A stretch of 64,000 nt of DNA. Source: Closterium sp. NIES-65. Lineage: Eukaryota > Streptophyta > Zygnematophyceae > Desmidiales > Closteriaceae. The stretch is taken from assembly GCA_948144175.1 (NCBI GenBank), contig CANXME010001996.1, positions 390,001-454,000 on the forward strand, written 5' to 3'. The position numbers and the translations under genes are program-made. Position 1 is the first letter of the stretch, and each line of letters starts with the position of its first letter. The notes beneath the pieces are model-generated. The model saw nothing but the letters and a program-made list of their open reading frames with translations. It made no database searches and was not told the origin of the DNA. Below, one piece after another: positions 1 through 12,114 of the stretch.

Positions 1-2063
1 GCGGTGGTGCCAGAGGAGAGTCTCGTGAGAGAGGAGACGACACGAGCAGGGGGCAGACTCAGGACCAGATCTGGACGTTGCAGCAAACACCTGACCTGAC
101 GCAGACACCCTACCAGACTCAGTAACTGGAGGAGACTCAGTGGTCAGTGTGTACAGTCTCGACCCCGGCTGACGAGTAAACGTAGCCAGGTGTCGGCCTG
201 TGCGAGCCTCGGTGCAGTGCGTCACTCTCTGACGCGCAGGAGTGAACTGGTGCACTCCCCCATCCTGTTGGTCAGCACCACTCACCAAGTTCGTAGAGAG
301 CGAGGGGAGGTAGAGACCAGACAGGGTGCCAGAGGGAGCCGCCGGACACGGGAGGACTGTGGAGAAGTGAGACAGGACAGGACCCCCAGAGGGGTCAGCC
401 AGAGACACCGCATATGGCGGACTGAGCGGCGTGAGTGTGGTGCGGTCCCGGAAGAAGGAGCGCGAAGCCCCAAAGTCAAGGGTGAAGGTGAGGGAGGTCG
501 AAGCCGACGCATTACCTGAGAGTGCAGACTCACCAGTACCTGACGACGCAGACGCACTAGCACCTAGAGCAGCAGCGTCGCAAGCACCTAGGGCAGCAGC
601 CGCACCAGTACCTAGAGCAGCAGGCTCAATGCCCGGATCGGGCGGGAAACACCGGTAATAGTCACCCTCATCACTAATAGTCACAGAATACATGGCAGAC
701 AGAATTGCATCAAAATCAAGATCATAGATGGCAACTCCCGCCCTAGACAGCTCACCCCAGCGAGGGATCTCGGTGGCCTCAAGGAACTGGTGACGCCACG
801 CGTCCGTCAGGCGGCCAAAGCAGCGCTGGGTGGGGTGCGCACCCCCACACTGCTCACTCGCACGGTCGCCGGTGCGCAGGACGTAGGTGCACGGACCAAA
901 ACCCCCACCCCGCTGGCGTGCAGTGTACCACTCACGGAGCTGCTGAGGGGAGAGGGTCTCACGACTGCGCTGCTGCTGCGGGCGCGGACCACCACCGGAG
1001 CCACTCCTCTGCGTAGACCCGCGACCAGCTCCACCGCCACCTCCGCCGCCTCCGCCGCCTCCGCCGCCTCCGCCACCACCGCCGCCTCCACCACCACCGC
1101 CGCCTCCGCTACGACCGCCGCCTCCGCTACCTCCGCCACCGCCGCCGCCTCCGCCCCCACTGCTGCCACCGGTACCCCCACCCCCTTCACCGCTCCCTCC
1201 ACCACCCCCACTCCCTCCGCTGCCTCTACCGCCACCTCCACCGCCCCCGCCAGCTCCTCCAACGCCCTTGCCGCCGTTGCCCCTGCCTGTGCGGCGCTTC
1301 CCCGAAGGGGCAGATGCAGCGCCGACCGACTCGAAACCAACGAGGTCGGCAGCAGCAGCAGAAGCGACAGAGGGCAAGAGGACAGAGAACACCCCTCAAA
1401 GACAGGGGTGCGGGGGTCACCACGAGAACCTCCAACAGCGACTATGCTCTTTTCCGCCGCTTGGAGGGACTTCTCGAGGAGGTCAATGGTGAGGGTGGTG
1501 GGGCACACAGCTAGGAAGTGGTCCCTGATCACTCTTAGGGAGTCAGGGAGTCGGGTGACTATGAAATAGAGGGTGATGTACATGGGGGGGGGGGGGGGGG
1601 GGTTCTTGGCGCAGAAGTCAGCAGGAAGCGCAGTGCGGTAGCGAGTGTCACTAGTGCGGAGGTGCGTAATGAGATCAGCGACTGTGGGAAAGGCAGCAAG
1701 GTCAGGGAAGAGGTACGGCAGCATGAGACGGCTCAGTGCAGCAGTGGCAGGGGAGGAGTAGCGTGCAACTATAGCGTCGTACAAGGTCTGAGCACTCATG
1801 TACTGACTAAAGTGTGCACGCTCGGAGGTAGGGAGGTGGCGACGCACAGCAAGACGTGTAGCAGCGTTGCGCGTGGCCCATTGGGAACGAACAGTGGCGT
1901 CAGCATCAGCAGCAGGGGCAGGGGAAGCGCCAGAGGTGAGGTCAAAGAGAGAGAGACCGTCTGCCCTATCGCACTGTAAGAACAGCTGCAGATCATCTAC
2001 CCAGACCTCGAAGTCAATGGCCCGACCCTCAGCGTCAAAAGCTAGGACACTAGGGGTAGCCAT
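1..2063 (-). pseudogene. copia gag and start of pol (protease region), decayed
   Basis: The gag start is ATG at 2063 (MATPSVLAFDAEGRAIDFEV). It matches the retrotransposon gag domain of the two complete relatives through a Pro run (FCAKNPPPPPP), where a long C homopolymer near 1590 marks a frameshift or a programmed slip. An Ala/Val/Glu-rich translation then follows where the relatives read Gly-rich, showing a frame change. The protease region lies at about 430-480 and reads LDFGASRSFFRD, so the DSG catalytic motif has lost its Ser. The product would assemble retroelement particles in the cytoplasm, but this copy looks non-functional. Pol continues past the window start. Confidence 0.8.
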
Positions 2064-3079
2064 GACGACAGTAGACTAGCAGTGCAAGCAGTAGGGTGAG
2101 GGCAGTGCAGTGAAAGAGGCGCTGTGCTCACCAGACTGGGCAGCTCAGGCAGGTCGGAAGTAGGGCCGCTCGGCGGCTCGGCTGCGGGTCGGCTCGGCGG
2201 CTCGGCTGCAGGGCGGCTCGGCTGCTGGGCGGCTCGGCTGCTGGGCGGCTCGGCTGCTGGGCCGCTCGGCTGCTGGGCGGCTCGGTTGCTGGGCGGCTCG
2301 GCTGCTGGGCGGCTCGGCTGCTCGGCGGCTCGGCTGCAGGGCGGCTCGGCTGCTGAGTGTCTCGGCGGCTCGGCTGTCCGGCTGCTCCGGTGGCCGGGCG
2401 GCTCGGCGGTGCTGCTGCAGGGCGGCGCGGCGCTGCAGCAGGTGAGAGGCGGCGATGCCGCAGTAGAGGGCGGCAAGGCCGCAGGTGACAGCGGCAGAGG
2501 GCGCAGTAGAAGGGCGGCATGGCCGCAGCAGGAGGCGGCGAGACCGCAGTGGGGGCGGCGAGGCCGCAGCAGAGACGGGCGGCGACGGGCCGCGCTAGGA
2601 TGGCGGCGGGCCGCTGCGGATAGGGCGGCGACGGGCCGCTGTAGGGCGGCGGCAAGCCGCTGGGGATAGGGCGGCGACGGGCCGCTTTAGGGCGGCGGCG
2701 GGTCGCTGCGGAAAGGGCGGCGACGGGCCGCTTTAGGGCGACGGCGGGCCGCTTTAGGGCGGCGACGGGCCGCTTTAGGGCGGCGGCGGGCCGCTGCGGA
2801 AAGGGCGGCGGCGGGCCGCTGCGGAAAGGGCGGCGGCGGGCCGCTTAGGGCGGCGGCGAGCCGCTGCGGAGAGGGCGGCGACGGGCCGCTGCGGAAAGGG
2901 CGGCGACGGGCCGTCTTAGGGCGGCGGCGGGCCGCTGCGGAAAGGGCGACGGGCCGCTAGGGGCCGCCGCTAGGTTAGGCGCGCTTCGGGCAGGGGGCAA
3001 GACGCGCCCCGGGCAGGAAAAAAAAAATTGGTTGGTGGGCCCTAGGAGCAGTTCCCATGAGGGAACCGGCTCGATACCA
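2064..3079 (-). repeat. GC-rich repetitive leader of the left copia
   Basis: About 1 kb between primer site and gag start. From about 2150 to 2420 it holds ~18-21-bp units around GGCGGCTCGGCTGCTG. From about 2570 to 2960 it holds ~24-bp units around GGCGACGGGCCGCTTTAGGG. Many frames stay open only because the units lack stops. Both plus-strand relatives have an equivalent GC-rich leader in the same place. Confidence 0.8.
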
Positions 3080-3211
3080 TGAGGAAATACAAACGAGAAT
3101 GAATGAACTATGAATGAAGTGAGTACAAGTACTAACCCTGATTGGGTTGTACCCCCTATGGGATACCCCACTATAGCCTACACAAAAGCATAAGCTATAT
3201 ATGTTTTGATA
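3080..3211 (-). repeat. 5' LTR of the left copia element
   Basis: 132 bp, the same length as the LTRs of the copia at 47882-55320, with the same core (GTGTAGGCTATAGTGGGGTA on the minus strand). The outer end reads TATCAAAAC where TGTCAAAAC would be expected. It is followed at 3079 on the minus strand by TGGTATCGAGCC, a slightly altered initiator-Met tRNA primer binding site. Confidence 0.75.
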
Positions 3212-3733
3212 TTGATGCCTTCCGAGTCGCATCTGTTTTCGAATGGGTAATATATATTTTTCCAGTGCATCTACGATCGGGTAGGTGATATTTATCACCC
3301 AGAATATAATATGCTATACGTACTCACGATTTGATCTGCCGAACTTTACTTCCAGAAGAAGGCGACGCGCGCGCTGTAGTAGACGGAGGTCAAAACCCTC
3401 AATAAAAACCATGAATACACAATTTGGTTCTTCTAGCAAATATCGTTTACTTCCGGCTCGGCTTGTTCGGCAATTCGGTTGGGCAGCTCTTGGCTGAAAT
3501 CCTACGGTCGAGATTTACCAGCCCTACTTTGAACACTCCTCTGGCAATGTTCGGCCGCTGGTTGATCTTTTCTCGTGAGCAACTGCGCTTCTTCCCCTTC
3601 ACATTCACAACGAAGTGCCCATTTCACACCATACAATACACACGCCTTTTTTCTTCCAACACCATTCCCGCATTTCGGAGCTCATTCACTAGCTTCCAAC
3701 CTGCATCCTCTCTACCAGCTACTAGTAGTAATC
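3212..3733 (+). other. Upstream region of the secreted-protein gene
   Basis: Host sequence between the copia LTR and the exon-1 start codon. I see no convincing ORF. The last ~150 bases before the ATG are C/T-rich, as expected for a 5' UTR. No TATA box was assigned. Confidence 0.4.
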
Positions 3734-3836
3734 ATGGCGCGTCTGCTTACTGCTTTCGTTCTCCTGCTTGCCGTTACTGTCACTCTCGCATCACTCGCTT
3801 CTACTGCTGCTGCTCGATCTGACCTGACTGGCGACG
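3734..3836 (+). CDS. Small secreted Cys protein, exon 1 (signal peptide)
   Basis: The ATG at 3734 opens a 34-codon exon with a textbook signal peptide: MARLL, a hydrophobic run (AFVLLLAVTVTLASLA), then small residues STAAA before a likely cleavage site and RSDLTGD. It ends in phase 1 at a strong donor, G|GTAAGT. The donor and its flank are partly copied again at about 3945-3985. I join it to exon 2 at 19476 because the phase fits (264 nt in total, 87 aa) and nothing nearer continues the protein. The intervening ~15.6 kb is mostly one DNA transposon. The signal peptide is clear; the long-range join is inference. No family was recognised. Confidence 0.55.
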
Positions 3837-5125
3837 GTAAGTCGCAGACCCGTGCGATGATGACTGCCAATCATTTCCGTGCAATGGTAACGTGCGTTTT
3901 GATAGGTTGGCTCCGAGCCATGTTATGGTAATGCGCATATCCGGCGTGCGATGGTAAGTCGCAGACACGTGCGATGGTCACGCGCATCTCGAGCAACTGA
4001 GCACGTCCTCAACGCTTGGCTCTAGGATGCGTGAAACGACAATGAATCGCAATCGCGTCGTATGTGCACACATTCTTGCTCTCTCACTTGTTTTGAGTCA
4101 ATTTTTGAGTCTGTTTTTTAGTCGAATTTTGAGTCTTTTTTTTAGTCGAAGCGCCTGACACTCCATCCCTCTCTTTGATGTAGAGGACTATCCTCTACTT
4201 TGCAGGAACTGGGAAATGTTCTAAACGATAGAGCTCTGTCTTAGCTTTCCAACGAGCCGTCAATCACTTCGTTCACCTAAGTAACGAGTGAGCTATGGCT
4301 GGAAACGTAAAGACTAAGCTCTAGGAATAGAGATTAGGAGCTCTCTGGAATTTTGTCGAGTTGTACCATGTACAAGGAGATTCAGGATTTCACTATATGA
4401 GTCATGCACACAAATCAATCACAATTTATAGCAACTCATTTACATCGAACCGCATGTGTAACATCGAGTCGCTACATTTCGCGTCGCTAGTGCGCCGCAT
4501 GTAACAATTCGGTTGGGGTGAAATTCGGCCACCGAATTTCACACCGAACACACCGAATTCGCCTTGCACTTGAAGGTTGGAATGTGGTGCTGCCACGTGG
4601 CACCAAACCACAAGTCTTTCGAAGTCAACCGGTGCTTCCCCACCGATCCCTAGTCAAAGGGATCGAAGGCACCGAAGTGCCCTTGGTGGGTTGGGGGCAT
4701 ACTACCGCCCCACCACCGTTTTCCTCTAACACTCTTTGCCTCCCCTAATTCCTTTCCCCCGGTCCCCTCGTCCCCTCCGCAAATCTACGTGTCGGCATGG
4801 CGTGGCGGCAGGTGCGTCGGGAGCGCTAGACATCGCCGCCGGCGTCATCACGGCGGAGAGCGCGCCGATTGTTGCTCAGTGCAGCTTGGGGGACGACGCG
4901 CAGAGCCGCCGCACACTCCGCTTTTTTGGGCGTCCGGAAATTAAGTTCGCGGCTGATGGTAAGAATAATTATGCCAAGCCCACGCAAAGACTAAATATTT
5001 TCAACCCTTGCGGTTAGTACTCGTTTTCTTTCTTTCTTTCTTTCGTTCTGTCCTTTTTTGTTGTTACTGTATACGAGGAGCTCGTCATTCCGTGCTGCCC
5101 AGACTTGAATGCCGGGGAGCATCGT
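3837..5125 (+). other. Intron sequence left of the large DNA transposon
   Basis: Starts with the GTAAGT donor of exon 1. It holds a degenerate second copy of the donor flank (about 3945-3985) and a T-rich run with repeated GAGTC/AGTCGA words (4080-4160). No supportable gene is seen; the short open frames at 4426-5125 have no recognisable domain. Confidence 0.45.
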
Positions 5126-5144
5126 CACTACATCGCGAAAAAGG
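5126..5144 (+). repeat. Left terminal inverted repeat of the Plavaka/CACTA element
   Basis: Reads CACTACATCGCGAAAAAGG. The last 16 bases recur inverted at 18777-18792. The CACTA start fits the superfamily. Confidence 0.55.
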
Positions 5145-5573
5145 AAAGCTGCGATTTTTGGCCCCCGAAGGTTTTTCTGCGTTGGCCTTGCGAGAAAGTT
5201 GTGGAAAGCTTCATAAAAACACCGCACCAGAATCGCAACTTTTTGCACATCAGAAACGCACAACTTCATCGTAGACACAAAAGTGACTTGGCGTTAACTT
5301 TTCCACGAACATGTACGAAACTCGAAGCGCACACATACATCTTGAGTCGCAAACGCGGCTCCCATGTCATTGGAACCAAAATATGCGACATAAGTATGTT
5401 GTAACTGGTGTTTCTGTCAAAATACAACATGTAACTCCACTGTTACGGTGCTCATATCCACATTAACTAAACGGCTCCATCAACTCAAAATAATACTGCA
5501 CACACTATTACAACCACTACACCAACATAAGCAATGCGTACCCCCCCCGTTCGATACCGCACACAATCAACTC

Positions 5574-8500
5574 CTACAACCAAACCCCCCTACTGGCAGT
5601 ACAAAGTCCACAATCCATTACCTCCGGCGTCAACCTCCCGCGGTTCGTATACCTAACGGCCACCTTGCGCGATGCGGCGCTCGGCCGCCGGCGCAGGGGC
5701 CTATTGGATGGCTCTAGCACCACAAGAGGCACTGCGGAACAACTCCCAGTCGCTTTGTAGAGGATGCCGACGCTGACGATAGGCTCCACCACATTGCGCT
5801 TATCCGGAATGTAGGACTTCGGCAGCCGGCTGGGAAGAAAATTAATCTCGTGGAAGCAGAACACGTCATCCGGATGTGCGGTAGCAAGCAGGGCCTTCAG
5901 GTCACCCATTGTAACACACTGTCACTCTGGTACGCAAGTATGCATTGAAGGGCACACGACCTCCTCCTACATACGTTTTATATCACCTTGGCGTACCCCC
6001 AGCTTGCCCCTGCACGCACACTGTGTACAGTAGTTGAAATTGGCCACACAACCAACTGACCACATTCCCTGCGCCGCACAGAGATAACGCTCTCCTTTGA
6101 TACGACCACCTGTAACGCCCACCTAAAACATCCCGCCCCCACGATGCCACGTACGCGTCACCCATATCCAAACAACCAACTGCCTGAGACCCCGAGTGTG
6201 TACCACCACATATTGTGGTTGTGCAACCCCGACCGCGCAAGGAATAAGGGTACCCGTACGCGTTATACGATTCATAATTTAACCACCATACTGCACACCT
6301 CTACCTGATTGAACGTCTCTCCTTACCACGAGTGTACAATATCATCACCGCTGGATAACACAACTTCCATCCATTCGTGCATCTACACATAAAGAACGCA
6401 CTACGCAGTAATTTATGGTTTAAAATTCCGAGATGCAACCACTGTCCGTAAACGCATTGCGTCACTCGCATAGTAGATATCTATTTACTAGCTGCACCTT
6501 TTTGTTGCTGTACGAAGGGCACACGTGCACCACTCTCTGCAGGCTTTTCAGCTCCACCACCGAGAACCTCACATCCTCCACTGTCTTGTGCAGCTGCGTA
6601 CATCCCGTGAGGTTGCAGCTCCCAGCCTTCTCATACCTCACATATGCGTACCCCTTCTAATCCCCTTCACGGTCAACCGCCCTGAAAATGCACAGACATT
6701 TTGCATACCAGTCCCCACCCTTGTCATTGAGCAGTGCAACGTCCGAATACCACCTCTCTCGGGGCGACGCCTTCACAAATGTCCCTTTGGCCACCAGCTC
6801 TCCGCCTCTTGTGCGCGGAATGGCCACCGCCGTGTGGACCTGTCACCCCATCCCCACCAAACCAACAACACGTGCACATCATGAGTGCGGTGAGTACCAT
6901 CATGTAAGACTACAAACGTCACATGTCCGCCAGTTTGTAATCACTTCACCTGCACGCTGTTGGTAGCCAGACCCAACGCCTTAAACTCGTCTGCCAAACC
7001 CTTCATATCGTCTCCCACCGCGGTTATGTACTCATTGTACACTGGATCCGCCGCTCCGCCAATCCGCATTGTCCGATACTTCTTCGTAAGCACCGGTTTC
7101 TTCGTCAAGATTGCCTGCACGTACCACACGCATTCGCACAACGAATCAAACGGTGTTTGAATCACGCCACCACCCCGGTGTACGGTGTACTCTGTACTAC
7201 CAACATTGGGCATCATCGTCGCCAAGACCCCCTAACACACCTTACGCAAGGCGCGCGCGTACTTTCGCCCACCCCCAGCGTCTGCCGCCACCTCGCGGTA
7301 CACCTCGCGCTGCACCTCCTCCTCCACGATTTGTCGAGGTATGTCGCTCCAATTGCTCCCTCTTACTGGACCCTTCACCGTGCCCTTGTGCGTGCGCTCC
7401 CACATTTCGGTTGAATAGTGGTGCGGCATCCCACGCTCCTTCACGTTGTCCAGCAAATGTCTTATCATGTGTATCTTTGGGAGCTTCCAGTGGGATGCCT
7501 GCGATGGGAATGCCTTCGGTAGCAACGCCACCAACGTGCACCGGCACCCCCGAGAAGGCACAAGACTGGATGCATCACCGTATTTGGCGACCTCAAAATA
7601 GCTGTCCAATCTGGAGGCATAGCCTCCCATAAATCTTGTTGACCCAACGGCGTGGGGTATACAAATACTCACGCTATCGCATGCTGCCGGGCAATCGCAA
7701 TTGTCGTGTGTGTGTGTCTGTCAACCCCCAGAAACGCCTTGTAGAACACAGCATACAACCGGAACGCCTTGACCTGCAAAGCACGTAGCTCTCCCTCCGG
7801 TCCATCCTTCAATGCACTCTCGTCTGCCACGAGTAGCGGCATTATCTGCATCATGCTCGTGTGCTCGAAAGCCGCGTAGTTTGCGCCTGAACTGAAGAAC
7901 GATGATCCCCCAGGGATACGAAGGAGAACGCTTGGAGTGAAACGCTTGAACTCCTTCTTGCGGCTGCGCACATACATAGTACGACGTCGTTATCCGCTTG
8001 ACACACATGGGGGCCTAGACCGCTCAAAAATCCCTGCAGAACATAGTTGGCTACCGCTCTGACACCCGACTACACCTAACTCACCTTTCTAGCAGCCGCA
8101 TCTCAACCTTTCCAAGGGGTTCAATGTAGGAGTCCATCATGTGGATCAGCACACCGGAGTCCAGCACGTGCAGTGTGTCTGCTAGGCATGCCAGGTACAC
8201 GTTTCCCCACTCTGTGTCTGCAAAACTCCACCTTTGAAGCACGCACTGCAACCATCCCACAGACGATACAGTGTTGTCAAACAGTCCACATGATATCCAG
8301 CGCCCCTTCATTACGCACCACCAAACCGCGCACCAGCAAACACACCTCGATCGGATGGGTTGACCATAACTTCCGCACATCGTCTGCCTCGCCCTTCTTC
8401 TTGCACGCCAAGATTTGACGAACAATGTCCCTCTGCTGATCAGGGGTCCGTGGATCACACTTCCCCACCATCATGGTCAACTCCCCCTTCACAGCATAGC

Positions 8501-10032
8501 AGTTAGGGCATGGCCGATGCGATCCTTGCTGCAGAGTTGCGGAGGCTCTGCTGGATTCCGGGAAGTCGGCAGGGTATCCGTACAGGCAAGGGACCGCCTT
8601 GTGCACCTTCCCGTCCGCGTCTGTGCAGTAGAAGAAGCGTACTGGCGCGCTGCATAGGGCCGCCATGCACACATAGTGTTCACTTAGTGATGGATCGTAT
8701 GCATATCTCCCAAAAGGGTGGCTACTAACTGGGGTGGCCCCCCTTCCCCATCCGTGTATCGTTATCATACCCACCCCCATCCCCTCCCAGTACCTGGCGG
8801 ACTCTCGCATGATGGGCGCGAGTATTATCTTCAGCGCCTCCTGGAACATGCGCGTCTTTTCCGTGGGCGACGCCCATTCAGGCGGGAATGGAAGCACCGC
8901 CGCCAATGTGTGCCCGGGCTCTACTCCTCGCAATTCTTCGGGTATGTTGACAAGTGATATCAGCACAGGCCACGCGTTCCTTCGTCCATTCCGTGATGCC
9001 TGCGTGCTATCGCTATATATCAGCACGCCTAGTACGAGTGCCTGGTCGTCGTTAATCTCCTTCTGCCATGTAGAGCGCACGGGCCGTTGAGCGTTGTGAC
9101 ACCTCGTGCAGGTACCAGTAAGCACGACATATGACAATTGAACAACTAACATGTGCGTACCTGAGCATTGTGCATCCAATCACCTGTCTCCGGTCCTTCA
9201 AATACCCTCTCGTTGTTCTTCTTCCGATATATCTTCCTCGGCTTCCATACGAACCCCTTTTTGGATGAGAACGTCCGCACCAGCTTTTTCAATATCTGTG
9301 TGCGTTGCGCAAAAACTTGGGTGAGAACATGATGGGTGCCAACTTCATCTACGCGTCACCTAGACATCGCCTCCAGGTTGGCCTCCCATCACGTACCAAC
9401 TCGGTGTCGCGGAAGTGCAGTAGCATCTTCATTTGCAGTCCTTTGGGACCCCTCACCACTATCTCCTCCGTTTTCCACGGGACCATGTTGGGTGGAGCTC
9501 GCACCATGCCCCAGCGGCGCACATCCACCCAGTTGCGCCATCGTCGGAGAGCCCTGAGGTTGAAGCGAGGGTTGCGGAAAATGTGTAGCAGACGGTTAAT
9601 TTCCCGGTGCGACAGATCGGCGTCACGGAAAAACAGATACAACTCTGTGAGTGTATCAAAAATCTCAGTCCTATCGCTGCCTTCTGTAGATTCGGCGTTA
9701 GCGCCGTCGGATGGTGTATCCGCGTCGCCAACCACACTAACTTCGGGTATCGACACCGTTGGAGGTACGGAGAGAAAGCTGCCATCGTTGTTTTTAAGCC
9801 TGGATGCCGGTGGGGTATTTGCTCTACCCTCTCCTTCGCACGCAACGGCTTCCAAATATGCAGCCCACAAAAGTTGTTCACGTTTCCTCTTCAACTCCTC
9901 GCGACAAACAGCCCCATTCACTACATGGGACTGTAACCTGCTGTCGTCCTTAAACACCGTCTTGCACACCAGGCAACTGTTCCCCGCCATCCTACAGCCG
10001 TGAAACCCTAGGAATTGCTGCTGTGAAAACAA
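5574..10032 (-). CDS. Plavaka-like (CACTA superfamily) DDE transposase, multi-exon
   Basis: Read right to left. Exon 1 (about 10032 to 9360; ATG at 10032 or 9990) opens with a C2HC finger (CLVCKTVFKDDSRLQSHV...C) typical of Plavaka N-termini. An exon at about 9295-9185 ends GPETGDWMHNAQ before a GTACGC donor. The exon at about 9120-8280 carries GVLIYSDSTQ, with the first catalytic Asp, then PVLISLVNIPEELR, and a Cys motif (PCPNC). About 8280-8090 encodes VYLACLADTLHVLDSGV, matching the family's 'DxLH' segment. About 8045-7675 encodes RFTPSVLLRIPGG. About 7600-7232 encodes KIHMIRHLLDNVKERG and STEMWERTHKG, the C-terminal helical part with the likely catalytic Glu. Two further segments (7225-6941, 5909-5574) complete it. 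The enzyme would cut and paste the element. Several exon joints, including the first, are unresolved, so integrity is unknown. Confidence 0.65.
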
Positions 10033-10126
10033 TGCCTAGGCCATCAGGTGCACTCTTGTAGAACAGAGTTGGTCTGGTTCGAGCACACGCATGTGCGGGA
10101 ACCTTTGTGGTGTGCGCACAGAACAT
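10033..10126. promoter_or_regulatory. Divergent intergenic region, transposase side
   Basis: The transposase (minus) and the Ulp1-AP2 gene (plus) point away from each other, so their promoters should lie between 10033 and 12114. That spacer is now split by an LTR element at 10132-11341. No specific box was assigned. Confidence 0.35.
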
Positions 10127-10131
10127 AGCCG

Positions 10132-10390
10132 TGTCGAAATATATTGTCATGTTTTATAACTGCTTGTAGTTGTAGTTAGTGTAGTTATTTAAACTGTTGT
10201 TGGTGGTGCACCTTATTTGGTTTCTATGCTATATGTACCCTTGAACCTATAGTGAAACCATCCCTTTTCACCAATTCCTCTCTCAACTCACTCGACACCT
10301 CGCCTAGGGCAAAACCCGCTCGATACCTAAGTACGGGCCTAGGCTACTAAGCATAGGCCCTTCCTTTCAACTTAGCCTATTACTTTGATA
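10132..10390 (+). repeat. 5' LTR of the 1.2-kb non-autonomous element
   Basis: 259 bp, starting TGTCGAAATATATTGTCATG. Its end reads TTGATA where the 3' LTR has TTGACA. Confidence 0.85.
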
Positions 10391-10455
10391 TGGAATCGGA
10401 GCTTTTTACGACCTGGCCTGTGGGCCCGCCTTACGCTTCCGCGATGATTTTTCGG

Positions 10456-10683
10456 TCGCGCGCCTAGGGCGCGTGACGATTTTTACTTAGTCCCGCCCAC
10501 GGGTGTGTGGCTCCTACTCTGCCCGTCGCGCGCCCCGTGGCACGCGACGGTGCCCTTCATCTGCCCATCGTGCGCCCCGTGGCACACGATGGTGCCTTGC
10601 TCGTCGTGCGCCCCTAGGCGCACGATCGGGCCCTTTTTATTCTTCTACCCGTCGTGCGCCCCGTGGCACTGGCATGCGACGGG
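10456..10683 (+). repeat. Array of five GC-rich hairpins after the primer site
   Basis: Imperfect inverted repeats at about 10456-10478, 10524-10549, 10565-10592, 10602-10628 and 10648-10683. Most have the core GCC-CCGT-GGC. Outer stems differ but change in matching pairs: CGTCGCG with CGCGACG, CATCGTG with CACGATG. This suggests selection on RNA folding. Confidence 0.6.
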
Positions 10684-11125
10684 CCTTTCCGCCCCTGCTC
10701 TCCCTGAATCCGCCCCTGACCCATCTGCACCGACACCTTTTCGCCGCTCTGCGGCTTTCTTCCTTCCCACCCCCCTTCTTCCTTTGTCTCCCTGCAGCCG
10801 TGGGGAGGAGGGTATGGGGGTGGAGGGTGTTGGAGTGTTGGGTCACCTCTCTCCCTTCCCCTCCTCCTTCTTTCAGTCCCACCGCTGCAGCTGCCGCTGG
10901 GAGGGGGAGGGTGTGAGGATGTGGGGGAGCAGGGGGAGTGGTACCGGGGTGGCGGGTGTGAGGCAACATGCAGCCGTCCCTCCACCACTCCTCACTTCCC
11001 CCCCTTCTCTGCTGCTCTGCAGCAGTGTGGGGGAGGGGAAGGAGGAGAGTGAGGAGATGGAAGGGGTACCTGCTGTTGCTTGCTATGCTGTAACTACATA
11101 TCTACCTATAAGCATTATGGGGGCG

Positions 11126-11341
11126 TGTCGAAATATATTGTCATGTTTTATAACTGCTTGTAGTTGTAGTTAGTGTAGTTATTTAAACTGTTGTTGGTGG
11201 TGCACCTTATTTGGTTTCTATGCTATATGTACCCTTGAACCTATAGTGAAACCATCCCTTTTCACCAATTCCTCTCTCAACTCACTCGACACCTCGCCTA
11301 GGGCAAAACCCGCTCGATACCTAAGTACTATTACTTTGACA
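11126..11341 (+). repeat. 3' LTR of the 1.2-kb non-autonomous element
   Basis: 216 bp. It is the same as the 5' LTR up to CCTAAGTA, then jumps to CTATTACTTTGACA. Confidence 0.85.
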
Positions 11342-11346
11342 AGCCG

Positions 11347-12114
11347 TACTCGTTGGAGTCAAAGGTACAATTATATTATCTGTGGATGTGCAGTACGTGA
11401 ATCGGGATGTACATTTGTCAAACCGCCCCACCAATGATTGTAACTTGTTGATCGAGATGATAAAAATATCATAAACTGGTTCCGTAACCACCAACAACCA
11501 TTGCATATATTTGATTATTTGTCATGTAGGGTAACAACATTTTTTCCAAACTCTGACCACCTTGAACTGACGTAACATAACACATTGCAATCGCGTGTTA
11601 TTGTTATACAAGTTTAATAACCATGTACGCATCGATTGCATAAAACCTGGACTCGGCGCGCGAAGAGACACATACACGTATGTTCACCACACGACGTACA
11701 TCGTTACCATACTTCGCGTCATTCGGCCTTCTCATCAAAAAATTCGAACTACCGTGCATTCGCTTGCATGCCGATGCTTGGTAACTCGGCTTCAGCCACC
11801 GACCACAGCATCTGAAACCCTAGGATTAGCACACGTGGATCTGCATGGCGCTGAACCATCACATCCTCTCGAGTGGTCGCATCACACCTGGCCATCGCAT
11901 GCACGGTTGCGCCAACGGTGTACATCTATGTAGCTCTACACGACGGTCACACCAGATGTGCATGATCCTAGAGGGTTACGCCTTTCTATCTCCTTCATTT
12001 TCCATAGTATCCTCAACGCTTGCGCTCCCCGTAAATGTGTTCCTCCTGCCAACCCACCCTGGTCGCGTCTTCATAAGCCAGGGTAGTTTGTATTCTAGTC
12101 GTTGATAGATAAAG
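11347..12114 (+). promoter_or_regulatory. Upstream region of the Ulp1-AP2 gene
   Basis: The rest of the divergent spacer inside the DNA transposon. No ORF with a recognisable domain and no promoter motif that I can defend. Confidence 0.3.

Larger units (their letters stand above)
1..3211 (-). mobile_element. Ty1/copia LTR retrotransposon, 5' part, cut by window edge
   Basis: Minus-strand element reading, from right to left, 5' LTR (3211-3080), primer binding site, GC-rich leader, gag and the beginning of pol. It continues beyond base 1, so its 3' half and target duplication cannot be seen. It belongs to the same family as the plus-strand copies at 36654-43962 and 47882-55320: the gag N-terminus, the Gly-rich tract and the leader organisation are shared. 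Confidence 0.85.
10132..11341 (+). mobile_element. Non-autonomous LTR retrotransposon (no coding capacity), TSD AGCCG
   Basis: A complete 1210-bp element with a 5' LTR (10132-10390), a primer site TGGAATCGGAGC at 10391, a GC-rich internal region without gag or pol, a purine tract ATTATGGGGGCG before 11126, and a 3' LTR (11126-11341). Ends are TGTCGA and TTGACA. The 5-bp target duplication AGCCG is at 10127-10131 and 11342-11346. The two LTRs are alike except that the 3' LTR lacks about 43 bp present in the 5' LTR (from about 10332). It must be mobilised by another element's proteins, probably a copia given the primer site. Long open frames inside are stop-poor GC-rich sequence, not genes. Confidence 0.85.

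Noticed and set aside
10503..11173. Overlapping open frames on both strands in the 1.2-kb element
   Set aside because: GC-rich, stop-poor sequence of a non-coding LTR element; no domain, and frames are open on both strands.
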